Shown piece after piece: positions 1-9,376 of a DNA stretch of 33,980 bases. Numbering within the stretch: position 1 is the first letter of the stretch; each line of letters begins with the position of its first letter. The stretch covers positions 1 through 33,980 of the forward strand of contig JAJHQN010000006.1 of assembly GCA_020833325.1 (NCBI GenBank). Direction: 5' to 3'. Under the pieces are notes generated by a model that saw only the letters and a list, made by a program, of their open reading frames with translations, did no database searches and was not told the DNA's origin. The position numbers were made by a program, and so were the translations under genes. Source of the stretch: Desulfurococcaceae archaeon (lineage in GTDB: Archaea; Thermoproteota; Thermoprotei_A; Sulfolobales; Acidilobaceae).

Positions 1-2321
1 TTTGCTATGAGTAGTTTCTCCTCTACATCAGCTAGCTTTGGTCTCTCATCTCCGCCTTGCACCCAGTATGCTTTGGCTAGCTCGTGTACTATGTCGTTTA
101 CAGCCTCGTATGTCATGAAGCTGTAGCAGTAGGTCCAGAGTCTGTCTAGCTGTACCTTGGTTAGAGTGGGTTTATATCCAGGTATTACCCCTTTGGGCTC
201 CTGGTTTAGGAGTTGTTGTGCTATCTCAACCTCCAGGTCTTTGTAGGTGTCGTAGAGGCTGTTTAGGAGTTTTATCTTGAACTCTTTTAAGGCTACTCCT
301 ACTAGCTCCTCTACCTCCGGTTTAACAGCTTTAATTACTAGTGTTGTGTACTCCCCGCTAACAGGGTTTCTATCCGGGCTTAGATGTACTGCTTTAAAAC
401 CGTTCTTTAACCAGAATCTTAGTAGTTGCTCGTTAACCCCAAAGCCCGAGCCAACCCAGTCTAAACCTCTCTCCCTAGCCTCCTCTAGGATGTGTTGAAG
501 CGCTCTAGAGCCAATACCCATACCTTGAACCTGGGGGTGTGTAGCTATCCTCACTATACGCCACCCCTTCAGCCTTCCAAACTCCCTAAGCCTAACGTGT
601 TTGAGGAGCCTATCCGGTATAATGTTACCTGAGATTCTATCACCCATGAGAAGCCTCTCCACCAGCTCCTCCTCAAGGCCCCCCTCTTCTGCTATCTGTA
701 TAGCCGATACTATCTTCTTACCCCTAGCCGTCCTCATAGCCCTTACTATGTGGTGCGGTGCATCGGCTAAGAGGCCTAGATCGTCCGGCTCGTTCCTATA
801 GTGTGCTAAGACGTATATTCCGAAAAGCTGTCTTAGAGTAGCTTCACCATCCTTGTTGAATAGCTCCTCTGGATCCAATCTGACATACTCTAGGTTACCA
901 GACTTTATATCCTCTAAATCCACATCATCGAGCTCTGCTGGCTCAGCATCTAATAGGAGAGTGTCGAAAAGCCATTTCTCTATAGGGTCTCCCCTAGCAT
1001 ACCTTATAGGCTCCTCCATATCCACAGACTTCAGGAGCGTACTGGGATCGCTTTTTATAGTAGAAAGGAATCTAACACTAAACCCCCTACCAGCCCCCTC
1101 ATACCCGTGTATTGTAGCTGCGAACACGATCCTATCATGGCTCCTCCATATCTTATGTAGTAGTGGGACGTGTATACCGCTAGCCTCGTCAACAGCTACT
1201 ATGTCAGCGCTAAGCCTCGGTATCCTGTAAGGCTCCCAGTACTCAAGGCTAAACTTCCTACCCTGTATCTCTATAATATAACCTCCCCTCTCTACAGGCC
1301 TAGGATCTAATCCCACCACTCTAGCTGCCTTCAATGCCAGCTCCATTAAACTCTGAACATTAGAAACCTCAGGAGCGGTCACCAGTATTCTAACCCTATG
1401 TTTAACCTCGCCTAACAGCTTAGCTAACCCCACAATCCCTATGCCAACAGCACAACTCTTACCCCTACCTCTATCAGCTGTAACAACCATAACCTTCCTC
1501 TTACCACGTGGAGGCCTCTCGTAGAACCACTCCATAGACTTTATAACGTTAACCTGATCCTGTGTTAAAGCTAGGCTGTAGAGCTCCTCCGGGAACATAT
1601 TACCCTTTGGAATAACAATTTCAGCCCTGGGAGGGGCTTCAACTTCATATGAAGACCCGCTTACGAGCTTCTCCAGGTCTAGGTTGTAGATGAAGATATT
1701 ACCGTTATGCTCTAGAAGCTTCCTCTTAAACCACGATATGAAAACATGCCTAGGCTCCTTAAAACCAGGTACTAGTAGGTTACCCTTAAATATCGTTATC
1801 ATCTTATCCCATTCATCCCAGGGAGGTGCCTGGATTACTATCAAACCCCCTCCTTCCACTATGCCTATAAGCCTACCTACATCATTTGGTTTAAGATCGT
1901 TAGTTAAATCTAGAACTAGAAGCTGGAATGTGGTTCCAAGGAATCTCTCGCTCTCCTCATAAACCCCTATGGTAGGTTCTATGCTCCTAGAAGCCTCCTT
2001 AACAGCTCTCCCCACAATCTCCTTTCTTATCCTAGCATCCTCAAACTCGTCGTGGAATACGTAGAGTAGCTTAAGCTTCCTCTCATCACCACCCCTCCTT
2101 CTAACCCTCTCATAGTATAGTAGGGTTCTAGCCGTTACAGCACCCACCCTGAAGGGGTCGGAGCCCGAGTAGACCACAGCAATCCTATACCTATTCCTTA
2201 GAGCACTTCTAACAACATCTCCCAGGCTCCGTATAAACCTAACCGCTTTAACCCTAGACTTCTTATCCAGATCCTCCAGAGTCTCAAGGATCCCCTTTTC
2301 AACATCCTCCCTCATAGACAT
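1..2321 (-). CDS. tmcA: tRNA/RNA cytidine N4-acetyltransferase TmcA (3' end off window)
   Basis: My own translation of the minus strand gives one open frame of about 773 residues that runs off the left edge. It has a Walker A motif TADRGRGKS near residue 283, a Walker B-like VAVDEAS near residue 380, and the GNAT acetyl-CoA motif RIATHP followed by QGMGIG near residue 600. That order (N-terminal domain, RecD-like helicase, GNAT, tRNA-binding tail) is the TmcA/Nat10/Kre33 architecture. The family makes N4-acetylcytidine in tRNA and, in hyperthermophilic archaea, at many RNA sites, using acetyl-CoA and ATP. The ATG at 2321 is chosen because GGGTG lies 8 nt upstream; a second ATG is two codons further in. 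The frame is closed by TAG at 2370-2372. Only the extreme C-terminus should be missing, judged from the usual family length. Confidence 0.95.
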   Translation of the reverse strand, partial: MSMREDVEKGILETLEDLDKKSRVKAVRFIRSLGDVVRSALRNRYRIAVVYSGSDPFRVGAVTARTLLYYERVRRRGGDERKLKLLYVFHDEFEDARIRKEIVGRAVKEASRSIEPTIGVYEESERFLGTTFQLLVLDLTNDLKPNDVGRLIGIVEGGGLIVIQAPPWDEWDKMITIFKGNLLVPGFKEPRHVFISWFKRKLLEHNGNIFIYNLDLEKLVSGSSYEVEAPPRAEIVIPKGNMFPEELYSLALTQDQVNVIKSMEWFYERPPRGKRKVMVVTADRGRGKSCAVGIGIVGLAKLLGEVKHRVRILVTAPEVSNVQSLMELALKAARVVGLDPRPVERGGYIIEIQGRKFSLEYWEPYRIPRLSADIVAVDEASGIHVPLLHKIWRSHDRIVFAATIHGYEGAGRGFSVRFLSTIKSDPSTLLKSVDMEEPIRYARGDPIEKWLFDTLLLDAEPAELDDVDLEDIKSGNLEYVRLDPEELFNKDGEATLRQLFGIYVLAHYRNEPDDLGLLADAPHHIVRAMRTARGKKIVSAIQIAEEGGLEEELVERLLMGDRISGNIIPDRLLKHVRLREFGRLKGWRIVRIATHPQVQGMGIGSRALQHILEEARERGLDWVGSGFGVNEQLLRFWLKNGFKAVHLSPDRNPVSGEYTTLVIKAVKPEVEELVGVALKEFKIKLLNSLYDTYKDLEVEIAQQLLNQEPKGVIPGYKPTLTKVQLDRLWTYCYSFMTYEAVNDIVHELAKAYWVQGGDERPKLADVEEKLLIA

Positions 2322-2378
2322 TAAAGGCACCCAGCCTGATACCGCCCTCAGACCCAAGACATCTGTTATCTAGGCTTG

Positions 2379-2393
2379 GAGCTTATTAAGCTC
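2379..2393. promoter_or_regulatory. 15-bp perfect palindrome in the tmcA promoter region
   Basis: GAGCTTA-T-TAAGCTC is a perfect inverted repeat with 7-bp arms. Its AT-rich core is about where a TATA box for tmcA would lie (some 60 nt before the ATG). It could be an operator that overlaps the core promoter or simply a symmetrical TATA region. No further copy was found by eye. Confidence 0.35.
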
Positions 2394-2564
2394 ACCGATC
2401 TCACTATGCCTAGAGCTCGGAGGATAGCGAAAGCCCCTGTAGCTACTCTAGCTCGTGGCACACTACTATGGTGAAAACCCCCTCTCTTCAAGTATTGGTT
2501 GTGGAGACCGGGTGAAGGACGTGCTTTAAGAGCCTCCAGATATTTTATATGAGGGGGGTCATGG

Positions 2565-3377
2565 TTGGCTCGAGTTCTTAGCGTTGTTAATGAAGGTGAC
2601 TTAGTAGTCTTAGCTGTTGTTAGGGGTGGTTCTGTTAGGTCTTACTATTTTAAAGTAAGGTCTGTTAACGTCTACTCCACTATAGCTGGTATGGTGAGAG
2701 GCTCTAGTATAGTTGGGAGGGGTTATGGCGAGTGTTTTGAACTGGCTGATGGGGAGGCTTGTGTTTTGAAGCCTACGTTAAGGGAGATTCTCGATAATTT
2801 CTATGAGAGGGCTACACAGGTAGTCTACCCTAAGGACGCTGGCCTCATAAGCTTTGAGCTAGGCCTAAAACCCGGGATGCGGGTCTTAGAGGGTGGTACG
2901 GGTAGTGGTTTTTTAACAAGCGAGATCGCCAGGATAGTGTGCCCTACAGGTAGAGTCTATAGCTATGATGTGAAAGCGGAGAATCTAGAGGTTGCAGAAA
3001 GGAATTTAAGGATGTCAGGTTTACTTGATTGCGTCGAATTAAAGTTAGGCGATGTAAGGGCCGGTGTGAGAGAAGAGGACTTAGATGCAGCTGTACTCGA
3101 CATCCCAGATCCCTGGGAGGCCCTAGAACCGCTATCTAGAAACCTCAAGCCCTCAGCACCCCTCGTAGCATTCATACCAACACTAAACCAGGTTGTCAAA
3201 CTAGTGGATATCGCGATGAAGAGCAAGAACTGGATACTAGTAAGAATAGTAGAGGTTAGCGAAAGAGACCTAGACTTCTCACGAGAAGCTATAAGACCGT
3301 CGAAGACAACGACATTCACAGGATACATAGCCGTTCTAAGAAAAGTTAATAGAATACAGAACACACTACTAACCTAA
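2565..3377 (+). CDS. trmI: tRNA (adenine-N1)-methyltransferase TrmI (m1A57/m1A58)
   Basis: A 270-residue Rossmann methyltransferase. It has an N-terminal beta-barrel-like region (residues 1-75), then the SAM-binding motif I LEGGTGSGFLT at about residues 108-118, an acidic strand end SYD near 134, and a motif IV-like LDIPDP near 184. This is the TrmI family, which methylates N1 of A58 (and A57 in archaea) in the T-loop of tRNA and helps thermal stability. The start is TTG at 2565, five nt after GGGGGG; the nearby ATG at 2561 is out of frame and closes at once. It is divergent from tmcA, another RNA-modification gene, across about 240 nt. I am confident of the family; the exact position modified is inferred from archaeal relatives. 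Confidence 0.93.
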   Translation: MARVLSVVNEGDLVVLAVVRGGSVRSYYFKVRSVNVYSTIAGMVRGSSIVGRGYGECFELADGEACVLKPTLREILDNFYERATQVVYPKDAGLISFELGLKPGMRVLEGGTGSGFLTSEIARIVCPTGRVYSYDVKAENLEVAERNLRMSGLLDCVELKLGDVRAGVREEDLDAAVLDIPDPWEALEPLSRNLKPSAPLVAFIPTLNQVVKLVDIAMKSKNWILVRIVEVSERDLDFSREAIRPSKTTTFTGYIAVLRKVNRIQNTLLT

Positions 3378-3406
3378 ACTACCACCCCCTGATGGAAAGA
3401 CCTAGC

Positions 3407-3435
3407 AAACCTCGCCCTTAAAGGTGGAGTTAGGC
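3407..3435 (+). repeat. possible scrap of an IS200/IS605-type right-end hairpin
   Basis: The stretch reads AAACCTCGCCCTT then AAAGG-TGGAG-TTAGG. It resembles the terminal hairpin shared by the three other elements of this window (AAACC-nnGCCCTT...AAGGGC-GGAGG), with the descending arm damaged. It lies 30 nt after the trmI stop. The match is short and could be chance. Confidence 0.25.
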
Positions 3436-3509
3436 TTTTAAACCTCTGGAGCTCGGAAGGCACACCGCTAGAGTAGTGATGATAATATCTGGTTGAAATC
3501 GAGGACTTG

Positions 3510-3659
3510 GGGTTGCGGGGCCGAAACCCGCCTTGGAGTACAACTTACTCCCAGGCCTTGATGAGATGATACTGGAAACCATAACCCCCTCCGCCAGGGG
3601 TAACACCCTGGATCCAGAGGTTCGAAACCCCGCCCTTAAAGAGCAGGGAGGGGTCATAA
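3510..3659 (+). ncRNA. diverged omega-RNA-like right end of a TnpB-type element, no tnpB
   Basis: This stretch ends in GAAACCCCGCCCTT-AAAGAGC-AGGGAGGGGTCATAA, closely like the 3' ends of the elements at 14488-14773 and 22160-22443. Before it are two clean hairpins: GGAGT/ACTCC (3535-3539 with 3547-3551) and CCAGGG/CCCTGG (3594-3599 with 3606-3611). GGGTT/AACCC (3510-3514 with 3525-3529) may form a third. The upstream scaffold differs from the other two copies, so this is another subfamily or an older relic. No tnpB-like frame precedes it; trmI does. The 5' limit is a guess; the 3' limit is set by the shared TCATAA. Confidence 0.5.
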
Positions 3660-3929
3660 CCTCCTTTTAACCTTTCGAGATCGACCATCTGCATCCTCTA
3701 CAATAGGGCTTGTTGAGTTTGCCTTCAACATCATCTCGTCGTTTGGAGTGCTGCTTCAAGGGTAGCACGTTTAAGAGCTAAGGGTGTGATGGTTCTCACA
3801 CGTTTCTTCGGGAGCTCTCCCTTTTTGCAAACTCCTCATAACTCTAGGGATTTAAGAGGTTGCATGTAGTTAGGGAGGTTAAACTGTTACACACATTTTA
3901 AAGGTGAGTATTTCCGGGTGTAAGATGCT
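3660..3929. other. intergenic stretch without a recognisable gene
   Basis: No convincing frame, RNA gene or repeat is visible. The only local structure is a short perfect inverted repeat, GTGTGA/TCACAC (3784-3789 with 3796-3801). The first bases after 3659 would be the guide-equivalent segment if the element before it is a working omega RNA. Confidence 0.4.
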
Positions 3930-4850
3930 TTAGTAGACAGGGGTTAACCAGTTCTTATATCTTACATCTACGCCTGTAACGATGTTTTGGTAAATCTCTT
4001 TCAACCTCATGGTTATAGGTCCTGGTTTTCCATCGCCTACAGGTTTTCCATCAACTTCCAGTACTGGAGTTATCTCTGCTGCCGTCCCGGTTAGGAATAT
4101 TTCGTCTGCTACTAGTAACTCCTCTCTCGTTATATCCCTCTCCTCGACTGTGTAGCCTTCGTCTCTCGCTATTCTCATAACAGAGTCTCTTGTTACGCCT
4201 TCAAGTATGGAGGCTGTGATTGGCGGTGTCGCTATCACCCCCCCTCTAACTATGAAGACGTTCTCCCCAGAGCCTTCGGCTACGTAACCTCTCCAGTCCA
4301 GTAGTATGGCTTCATCGTAACCCTCCCTTCTAGCCTCTCTTAGAGCTACTATGGAGTTAAGGTATATCCCTGAGGCTTTAGCCATGACAGGGACGGAGAA
4401 TGAGGGGATCCTCCTCCAGCTTGTGATTTTAACTTTAACACCTTCAGCTTTAAGGTATTTACCGAAGGGAAAAGCTGCTATGGAAACCTCGACAGGCATT
4501 CCGGTTATATCGAGGGATATTCCTCCCTCTCCTATAAACGCTATAGGTCTTATATAGACGTCCTCCTTGAAGTTATTAGCTTTGATAACCTCTATAGTTG
4601 CATCTACAAGCTGCTCTACAGTGTAACCTAGGTTAAAGCCCACTAGCTTAGCGGAGTTAACAAGCCTAACCATGTGATCCCTAAGCCTGAATATATTGAG
4701 GTTTGAGCCGTTCCAGTAACCCCTGATACCCTCGAATACAGCAGAGCCGTAGTGGAGGGCGTGTGTTAGAACGTGGACCTTGGCGTTCTCGCACTCCACA
4801 ATCCTACCATTAAGCCATACATACCTGAGCCTCCTACACCAGACGCTCAT
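3930..4850 (-). CDS. ilvE: branched-chain amino acid aminotransferase
   Basis: A fold-type IV PLP aminotransferase of 306 residues from this start. Hallmarks are YVWLNG at the N-terminus, HALHYGSAVFEGIRGY, the segment MAKASGIYLNS with the PLP-binding lysine, and EGSGENVF followed by ASILEGVTRD. It interconverts leucine, isoleucine and valine with their 2-oxo acids, using glutamate/2-oxoglutarate. The start is ATG 4850, preceded by GGTGG at 6 nt, which also fits the usual N-terminus. An upstream in-frame ATG at 4886 sits just where transcription should begin if the TATA element at 4912-4922 is used, so a leaderless longer form (318 residues) is possible. It stands alone, facing the small gene at 4998. 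Confidence 0.94.
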   Translation of the reverse strand: MSVWCRRLRYVWLNGRIVECENAKVHVLTHALHYGSAVFEGIRGYWNGSNLNIFRLRDHMVRLVNSAKLVGFNLGYTVEQLVDATIEVIKANNFKEDVYIRPIAFIGEGGISLDITGMPVEVSIAAFPFGKYLKAEGVKVKITSWRRIPSFSVPVMAKASGIYLNSIVALREARREGYDEAILLDWRGYVAEGSGENVFIVRGGVIATPPITASILEGVTRDSVMRIARDEGYTVEERDITREELLVADEIFLTGTAAEITPVLEVDGKPVGDGKPGPITMRLKEIYQNIVTGVDVRYKNWLTPVY

Positions 4851-4911
4851 TCGAACCACCGGTGAGACCGTAAACCTGCACGTCATAAGTTAAGCTAGTA
4901 GTATAGTTAGA

Positions 4912-4922
4912 GGTATTTAAGC
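4912..4922 (-). promoter_or_regulatory. TATA-type promoter of ilvE
   Basis: On the minus strand this reads GCTTAAATACC, a good archaeal TATA box. The predicted start of transcription, about 26 nt downstream, is near 4887. That coincides with the upper of the two possible ATG codons of ilvE. Confidence 0.55.
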
Positions 4923-4997
4923 TTTCAAGGAGGGCTACGATAACGCTTATAAGATTTAAGTGGTAACCTCTGAAACGGGCCCAGCCCGAAGACGTCT

Positions 4998-5264
4998 GTG
5001 AGGGAGTTGAAGGGCTTGAGTGGGAGGTTTCTCTGGGATATACTTTCGAGGAGGGATCCTCACGGATACTATGTTATACCTTTGAAGCCTGAGGGTAGGG
5101 GGTTTGCTGAGTCAATCCTGAAACGGAATAACGATCCATACGCTAAGATCGTTGAGGGTAGGGATGTTATACTTGTAAGGGTTAGGTCTAAGAGTGTTGC
5201 TGAGAGGATTGTTAGGATGGCTTGGAGAAGGGGGTTGATAGCTGAGTTTGAGGAAGTGTATTAG
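4998..5264 (+). CDS. small conserved-looking protein of unknown function
   Basis: An 88-residue frame starting at GTG, basic and without membrane segments or cysteines. I do not recognise a family. It has the look of a compact alpha/beta domain with two basic helices (residues 36-44 and 66-78) around a strand [14 protein letters not shown]-like stretch, TTATAAGATTTAAG, lies about 45-50 nt upstream; there is no clear GGTG ribosome site, so translation may be leaderless or nearly so. Its stop TAG shares bases with the stop TAA of atpA on the other strand (5261-5264). The coding call rests on uninterrupted length and on codon use like its neighbours. Confidence 0.6.
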   Translation: MRELKGLSGRFLWDILSRRDPHGYYVIPLKPEGRGFAESILKRNNDPYAKIVEGRDVILVRVRSKSVAERIVRMAWRRGLIAEFEEVY

Positions 5265-8200
5265 GCTATCTCCGCCTTTAACCCTTCAAGCACCTCTAGT
5301 ATGTTTTTCCTTAACTCCTCTATCCTACCCAGCTCGTCATTAGGTATGGTGAACTTAGCTTTAACAAGCTCCGTGTAGAGCCTACCCAGAGCCTCTCTTA
5401 TCCTGGAGACTTGGATTCCATGAGCTACCAGCTCCTCTGCTTTTCTATGTAAGTCTACTATGGCCTTCAATAACATGAATTGTTTTTGCGGAGTTGAGAA
5501 GGCATCTACAGGGTCGTAGGCGTTTTGTTTAAGGAACCCATCCTTTAATAGCCTAGCTGTCTCAAGAACTAGTTTATCTTTCTCACTTAAACTCTCCGTT
5601 CCTATGAGCCTCACTATCTCCTGGAGCTCCGCTTCCTTCAACAGTATTCTCATAGCCTCATCTCTATACTCCCTCCAGTTGGGATCCACGCTTTTATGCC
5701 ACCACTCTGATACAAGGTCTACGTAAGCACTATAGCTCACAAGCCAGTTTATGGCGGGGTAGTGCCTGCTATAAGCTAGCTTCGTATCTAAAGCCCAGAA
5801 GACCCTTATAAACCTCGTTGTATGACTTGTAACAGGCTCGCTGAAATCCCCTCCAGGCGGGCTGACAGCCCCTATTAACGTTACACTCCCAACCCTCTCA
5901 GGACCACCGTATGCTACGACCCTACCAGCCCTCTCATAGAACTCCGCCAGCCTCGACGCTAGGTAGCTTGGGTAACCCTCTTCAGCCGGCATCTCCTCAA
6001 GCCTCCCACCTATCTCCCTTAAAGCCTCAGCCCACCTGCTCGTCGAGTCTGCTACGAGTAACACGTCGTAGCCCATATCCCTATAGTACTCGGCTAGAGT
6101 TACACCAACATATATGCTAGCCTCTCTAGCCGAGACAGGCATGTTGCTAGTGTTAGCTATTAATATAGTCCTATCCATTAGAGGCTTACCAGTCCAGGGG
6201 TCCATGTACTTAGGGAACCTCTCAAGAACCTCCGTCATCTCATTACCCCTCTCACCACAACCAATGTATATGACCACCTTAGCCTCACTCCACTGCGCGA
6301 GAGCGTGTAATGTTACAGTGTTATGGAGTATAGCTGGTACTTCGCCTCCCACGAAGTTATGGGTTCCGGGTACTGTAATATCGTATACATCGAAGTCCCC
6401 CTTGATGACCTCTATACTTTCCACCTCATCGAAAGCCACATACCTTAACGCTTCAGCTATAGGGGCTAACACACTATCCTTAGTTAACCGTTCTAGTAGC
6501 ATTAGTTTTGCTGTGCCTACTCTCTCGCCTAGTATGGTGTAGTTAATCCCCGCTTGCTCTAGGATTCCTCTTGGGGCCATAAGTATAGCCCTTGATATTA
6601 CCTGCTGTTCCATCCTCACGGCATCCCCGGCCTTCCTATCTTGCCTCTTACTCGATACATATGATGCTATCCTGAGGATCCTACTTAAGCTCGTGGTCCA
6701 CTCAGCTGATATCGCTTCTAGGAACTTCTCTATCTCATCTCTACTCGTTATCATAATCCTATAGTAGATTCTGCCAGCTACCCTCCTCTCCCTTATGGTA
6801 TACAGTATGCCTAGTCTAGCTAGTAGGTAGGCTAGGCCTACCGCTACCCACTTAGATGCCGTTGTTATCACAACCTCGTTCTTCGCAAAGCCCCCGTCTC
6901 CCAGGTAGTAGCCTCTTAGGAAGGCGTTCACCACGTTTATAGGGGATTTTAGTATCAAGTGTGGAACCACCGCCTCCCGGGACTTTCTCCTAGAGGGTAC
7001 CCCTAACGCCTTGAATATCCTAGCTACCAGCTTAGAGTTCACTATGACACCTTTGACTGTTCTAAACGATACATCCCTAGCTATGACTCCGAAGATCTTG
7101 TATACTAGCTCCTTGAATCTAGCTCTCAGCTCCTCCGAGTTACTGAAGAACCTTACAGTCCTGTCAGTCACCATACCATCAGATATTACTAGTCCTAGTA
7201 ACTCCGCAAGATCCTCATCTAGGTGCTCGGGCACCCTTACCGAGATCCCACTCCTAGGTAACCCGAGAATCCTTGGTCTTAGCGGTTCTACTCCTAGCAA
7301 CGCGCACACTCTCCTAACGAGACCTAACCTAGGCCTAGTCTTACCCTTGACTATCTGCTTTAAGGTCTTCTCGTTGATACCTAAGGTTTCAGATGCTCTC
7401 TTGTAGCCACCAAGTCTATACACTAACACCCTGATGAACTCCTGTATCCGCTTCAAATCCTCCTCGTCTCCCACAGTTGCATCATCTAATCCTAGCTCGT
7501 AGGGATCGAGGAGTTGTGGTTTACCCTCAATGGGGAGGTATCTGGGTATGACTAGCTGGTCTCCCCTTCTTAGCTCAGCTGCTGGGGTCTCAACTATGCG
7601 TCCATCCTCGCTTAGCTTAAGGAGCTTATGGGGTGGTGTAACCTCTATTACCCTACCAGATCTAGTTCTAATCCTGACCATATACCTGGATTTACCTCTA
7701 TAGATGTAGCTTACAGGAGCTTCCCTTAGTCTAATACCGTCGAAAGATAATATCCTGAGATCTAGGCTTGAGACGTCTATTAACTCTTCCTCCTCGCTAC
7801 TCTCGACTATAACACCCTTGTCTCCCACTCTTTCATATAACTCCTTGATTGGAACAAGCTCACCTGATGCTAGTAGTATTGGCGTACTAGGTGGAACACA
7901 CTTCCCCGTACCAAACCCTCCGGGTATAGCTCCGGTTCCACCTTTAGCCATTGGGAATAATGTGTCTAGTATCCTCATCCCGGTTATAAGGGGTTCTGTA
8001 GGCTCAAGTTTAACCTTGTAAGGTCTCGGTATCCTAACAGGCCATCTATGAAACATTGTAACCTCCGTTTTACCACCCTCTCTCTCAACTTCTGCTACTA
8101 CATCCTCTATAGTGTACTCGCCCTCAGGGGCTACCCATCTAAGCGTGCCTCTCACGCCAGGCGGTATCATAATCCTATGGGTTATTATACTAGTTTCTTG

Positions 8201-8656
8201 AACATAGCCTATCACATCACCGCCTACAACCTTGCTTCCGATCTCAGGCTTAAACCCTGAAGGGTCGCCTGGTGTGAAGTAGTATTTCTTAGATCTAGGT
8301 AGAGGATCTACTCTAACACCTCTCTCAACAAAGAACCTCCTATGAGGAGCTTTCCGGGCTATAAGCTCACTTATAAGAGGGAGGGGTCTCTGTATCCCAT
8401 CGTATATCATGCCTAGGAGCCCTGGGCCTAGCTCTACGCTTAAAGGGTTTCCAGTACCTTCAACTACATCGCCGGGGCTTAGCCCGCTCGTGGACTCGTA
8501 GACCTGTATGTATGCCTTATCACCTTTAATCCTGGTGATCTCCCCTATAAGCCCCTCCCTGCCAACCCTAACCATCTCGTACATCTGAGCTCCCGACATG
8601 CCGTCAGCTACTACCAAGGGGCCGCTGATCCTCACAATTCTACCTTTAACGGACAA
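5261..8656 (-). CDS. atpA: A-type ATP synthase catalytic subunit A, interrupted by an intein
   Basis: The 1131-residue frame is a 604-residue subunit A plus an in-frame intein of 527 residues. Extein landmarks are the N-terminal beta barrel ([14 protein letters not shown]), the insert region typical of subunit A (residues 110-210), the P-loop GGFGTGK (to residue 252) rejoining T after splicing, then [26 protein letters not shown] and [10 protein letters not shown]. Subunit A is the catalytic subunit of the rotary A1Ao ATP synthase. The start is TTG 8656, 7 nt after GGGTG. It follows atpE by 28 nt on the same strand, so the two are probably co-transcribed. Subunit B, usually next, is not here; downstream is a convergent unknown gene. 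Confidence 0.97.
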   Translation of the reverse strand: MSVKGRIVRISGPLVVADGMSGAQMYEMVRVGREGLIGEITRIKGDKAYIQVYESTSGLSPGDVVEGTGNPLSVELGPGLLGMIYDGIQRPLPLISELIARKAPHRRFFVERGVRVDPLPRSKKYYFTPGDPSGFKPEIGSKVVGGDVIGYVQETSIITHRIMIPPGVRGTLRWVAPEGEYTIEDVVAEVEREGGKTEVTMFHRWPVRIPRPYKVKLEPTEPLITGMRILDTLFPMAKGGTGAIPGGFGTGKCVPPSTPILLASGELVPIKELYERVGDKGVIVESSEEEELIDVSSLDLRILSFDGIRLREAPVSYIYRGKSRYMVRIRTRSGRVIEVTPPHKLLKLSEDGRIVETPAAELRRGDQLVIPRYLPIEGKPQLLDPYELGLDDATVGDEEDLKRIQEFIRVLVYRLGGYKRASETLGINEKTLKQIVKGKTRPRLGLVRRVCALLGVEPLRPRILGLPRSGISVRVPEHLDEDLAELLGLVISDGMVTDRTVRFFSNSEELRARFKELVYKIFGVIARDVSFRTVKGVIVNSKLVARIFKALGVPSRRKSREAVVPHLILKSPINVVNAFLRGYYLGDGGFAKNEVVITTASKWVAVGLAYLLARLGILYTIRERRVAGRIYYRIMITSRDEIEKFLEAISAEWTTSLSRILRIASYVSSKRQDRKAGDAVRMEQQVISRAILMAPRGILEQAGINYTILGERVGTAKLMLLERLTKDSVLAPIAEALRYVAFDEVESIEVIKGDFDVYDITVPGTHNFVGGEVPAILHNTVTLHALAQWSEAKVVIYIGCGERGNEMTEVLERFPKYMDPWTGKPLMDRTILIANTSNMPVSAREASIYVGVTLAEYYRDMGYDVLLVADSTSRWAEALREIGGRLEEMPAEEGYPSYLASRLAEFYERAGRVVAYGGPERVGSVTLIGAVSPPGGDFSEPVTSHTTRFIRVFWALDTKLAYSRHYPAINWLVSYSAYVDLVSEWWHKSVDPNWREYRDEAMRILLKEAELQEIVRLIGTESLSEKDKLVLETARLLKDGFLKQNAYDPVDAFSTPQKQFMLLKAIVDLHRKAEELVAHGIQVSRIREALGRLYTELVKAKFTIPNDELGRIEELRKNILEVLEGLKAEIA
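6320..7900 (-). mobile_element. 527-residue intein in the AtpA P-loop, with LAGLIDADG homing endonuclease and an HTH segment
   Basis: The intein begins at Cys253 (codon 7898-7900), right after the P-loop lysine, and ends at Asn779 (codon 6320-6322); the next extein residue is Thr. Splicing blocks are visible: N-terminal [10 protein letters not shown], block B as [13 protein letters not shown], block F as [15 protein letters not shown] and block G as VPAILHN. Two LAGLIDADG motifs occur, [12 protein letters not shown] (intein residues 231-242) and [11 protein letters not shown] (327-337), each with its aspartate, so the endonuclease may be active. Residues of about 157-203 look like a helix-turn-helix inserted before the endonuclease. 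The P-loop is a known site for archaeal ATPase inteins. Splicing is needed to restore the ATP-binding site. Confidence 0.96.
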
Positions 8657-8684
8657 AGTCTAACACCCTCTGTTAACATTTAAG

Positions 8685-9287
8685 CTATTCTATTAAAGCT
8701 TTTAACGCTATATACCTTAGCTTAGCCTCGTTCCTCGATATTATTAGGTCTAAGCTGTAGTCTAGCTTGACGGTGCCGTCCTGGGATTCAGCTATAACAC
8801 CTCCTATGATGTCAACAGGCTCTCTAGATACCTTCAGAAGCTCGGGGTAGCGGGAGGCGATACTCTTAGCTAAGTCCAGGTCCTCGGGGGCCACCATAAC
8901 CTTTAAGGCTCCCAGCTCTCTAGCCTCCACCGCTAAAGCCCTGAAAACAGACTCCATGTAAGTCTTATACCAATCCTCATCCTTAGCCTCCTTCAGCCTC
9001 CTCCTAACTTCAGCTAGCACGGCTTCAATGAACTTATTCCTCTTCTCCGCCATCCTACTCCTCAACTCGAAATCGAGCTTAGACTTTAAACTCTTAACCC
9101 TCTCATTGAGGTTTGAAAACTCCTCTAGGAGCCTCCTCTCAGCCTCCTCTAAACCCCTCTTATACGAGTCCTCAAGTAGCTTCAAGGAAGCCTCTGAAGC
9201 TTCTGAGAGGAGTTTAAGAGACTTAGAGACATCCTCCTTCATAGCCTCTGAAGCTAGCCTCTCCGCATCGCCACGATACTCTACCAT
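8685..9287 (-). CDS. atpE: A-type ATP synthase subunit E (peripheral stalk)
   Basis: A subunit E of about 200 residues. It has a long charged, heptad-like N-terminal half, as expected for the stalk coiled coil, and a C-terminal globular part with VMVAPEDLDLAK, DIIGGVIAES and LDYSLDLIISR, which is typical of the E subunit head. It links the catalytic head to the membrane subunit AtpI as part of the peripheral stalk. ATG 9287 is preferred because GGGTG lies 7 nt upstream; an in-frame ATG at 9323 would add twelve residues with a CxxC pair that the family normally lacks. The gene ends 28 nt before atpA. A TATA-like CTTTTAAGG lies about 9336-9344 on the minus strand, so it may have its own promoter. 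Confidence 0.93.
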   Translation of the reverse strand: MVEYRGDAERLASEAMKEDVSKSLKLLSEASEASLKLLEDSYKRGLEEAERRLLEEFSNLNERVKSLKSKLDFELRSRMAEKRNKFIEAVLAEVRRRLKEAKDEDWYKTYMESVFRALAVEARELGALKVMVAPEDLDLAKSIASRYPELLKVSREPVDIIGGVIAESQDGTVKLDYSLDLIISRNEAKLRYIALKALIE

Positions 9288-9376
9288 CCTAGTGCACCCG
9301 TTGCACTCCTTAGAATACACCATCTAAACCCTAGACCTTAAAAGCATGTTATTAAGTGTATGGTAGTAGAGGATAG

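Noticed and set aside
3474-3490. GTGATGA as a C box of a C/D guide RNA
   Set aside because: No CTGA D box lies at a suitable distance and no C'/D' pair is present.
5911-6120. Plus-strand frames inside the atpA coding region, and the many similar frames opposite other genes
   Set aside because: They are antisense shadows of strongly identified genes with no independent start signal.
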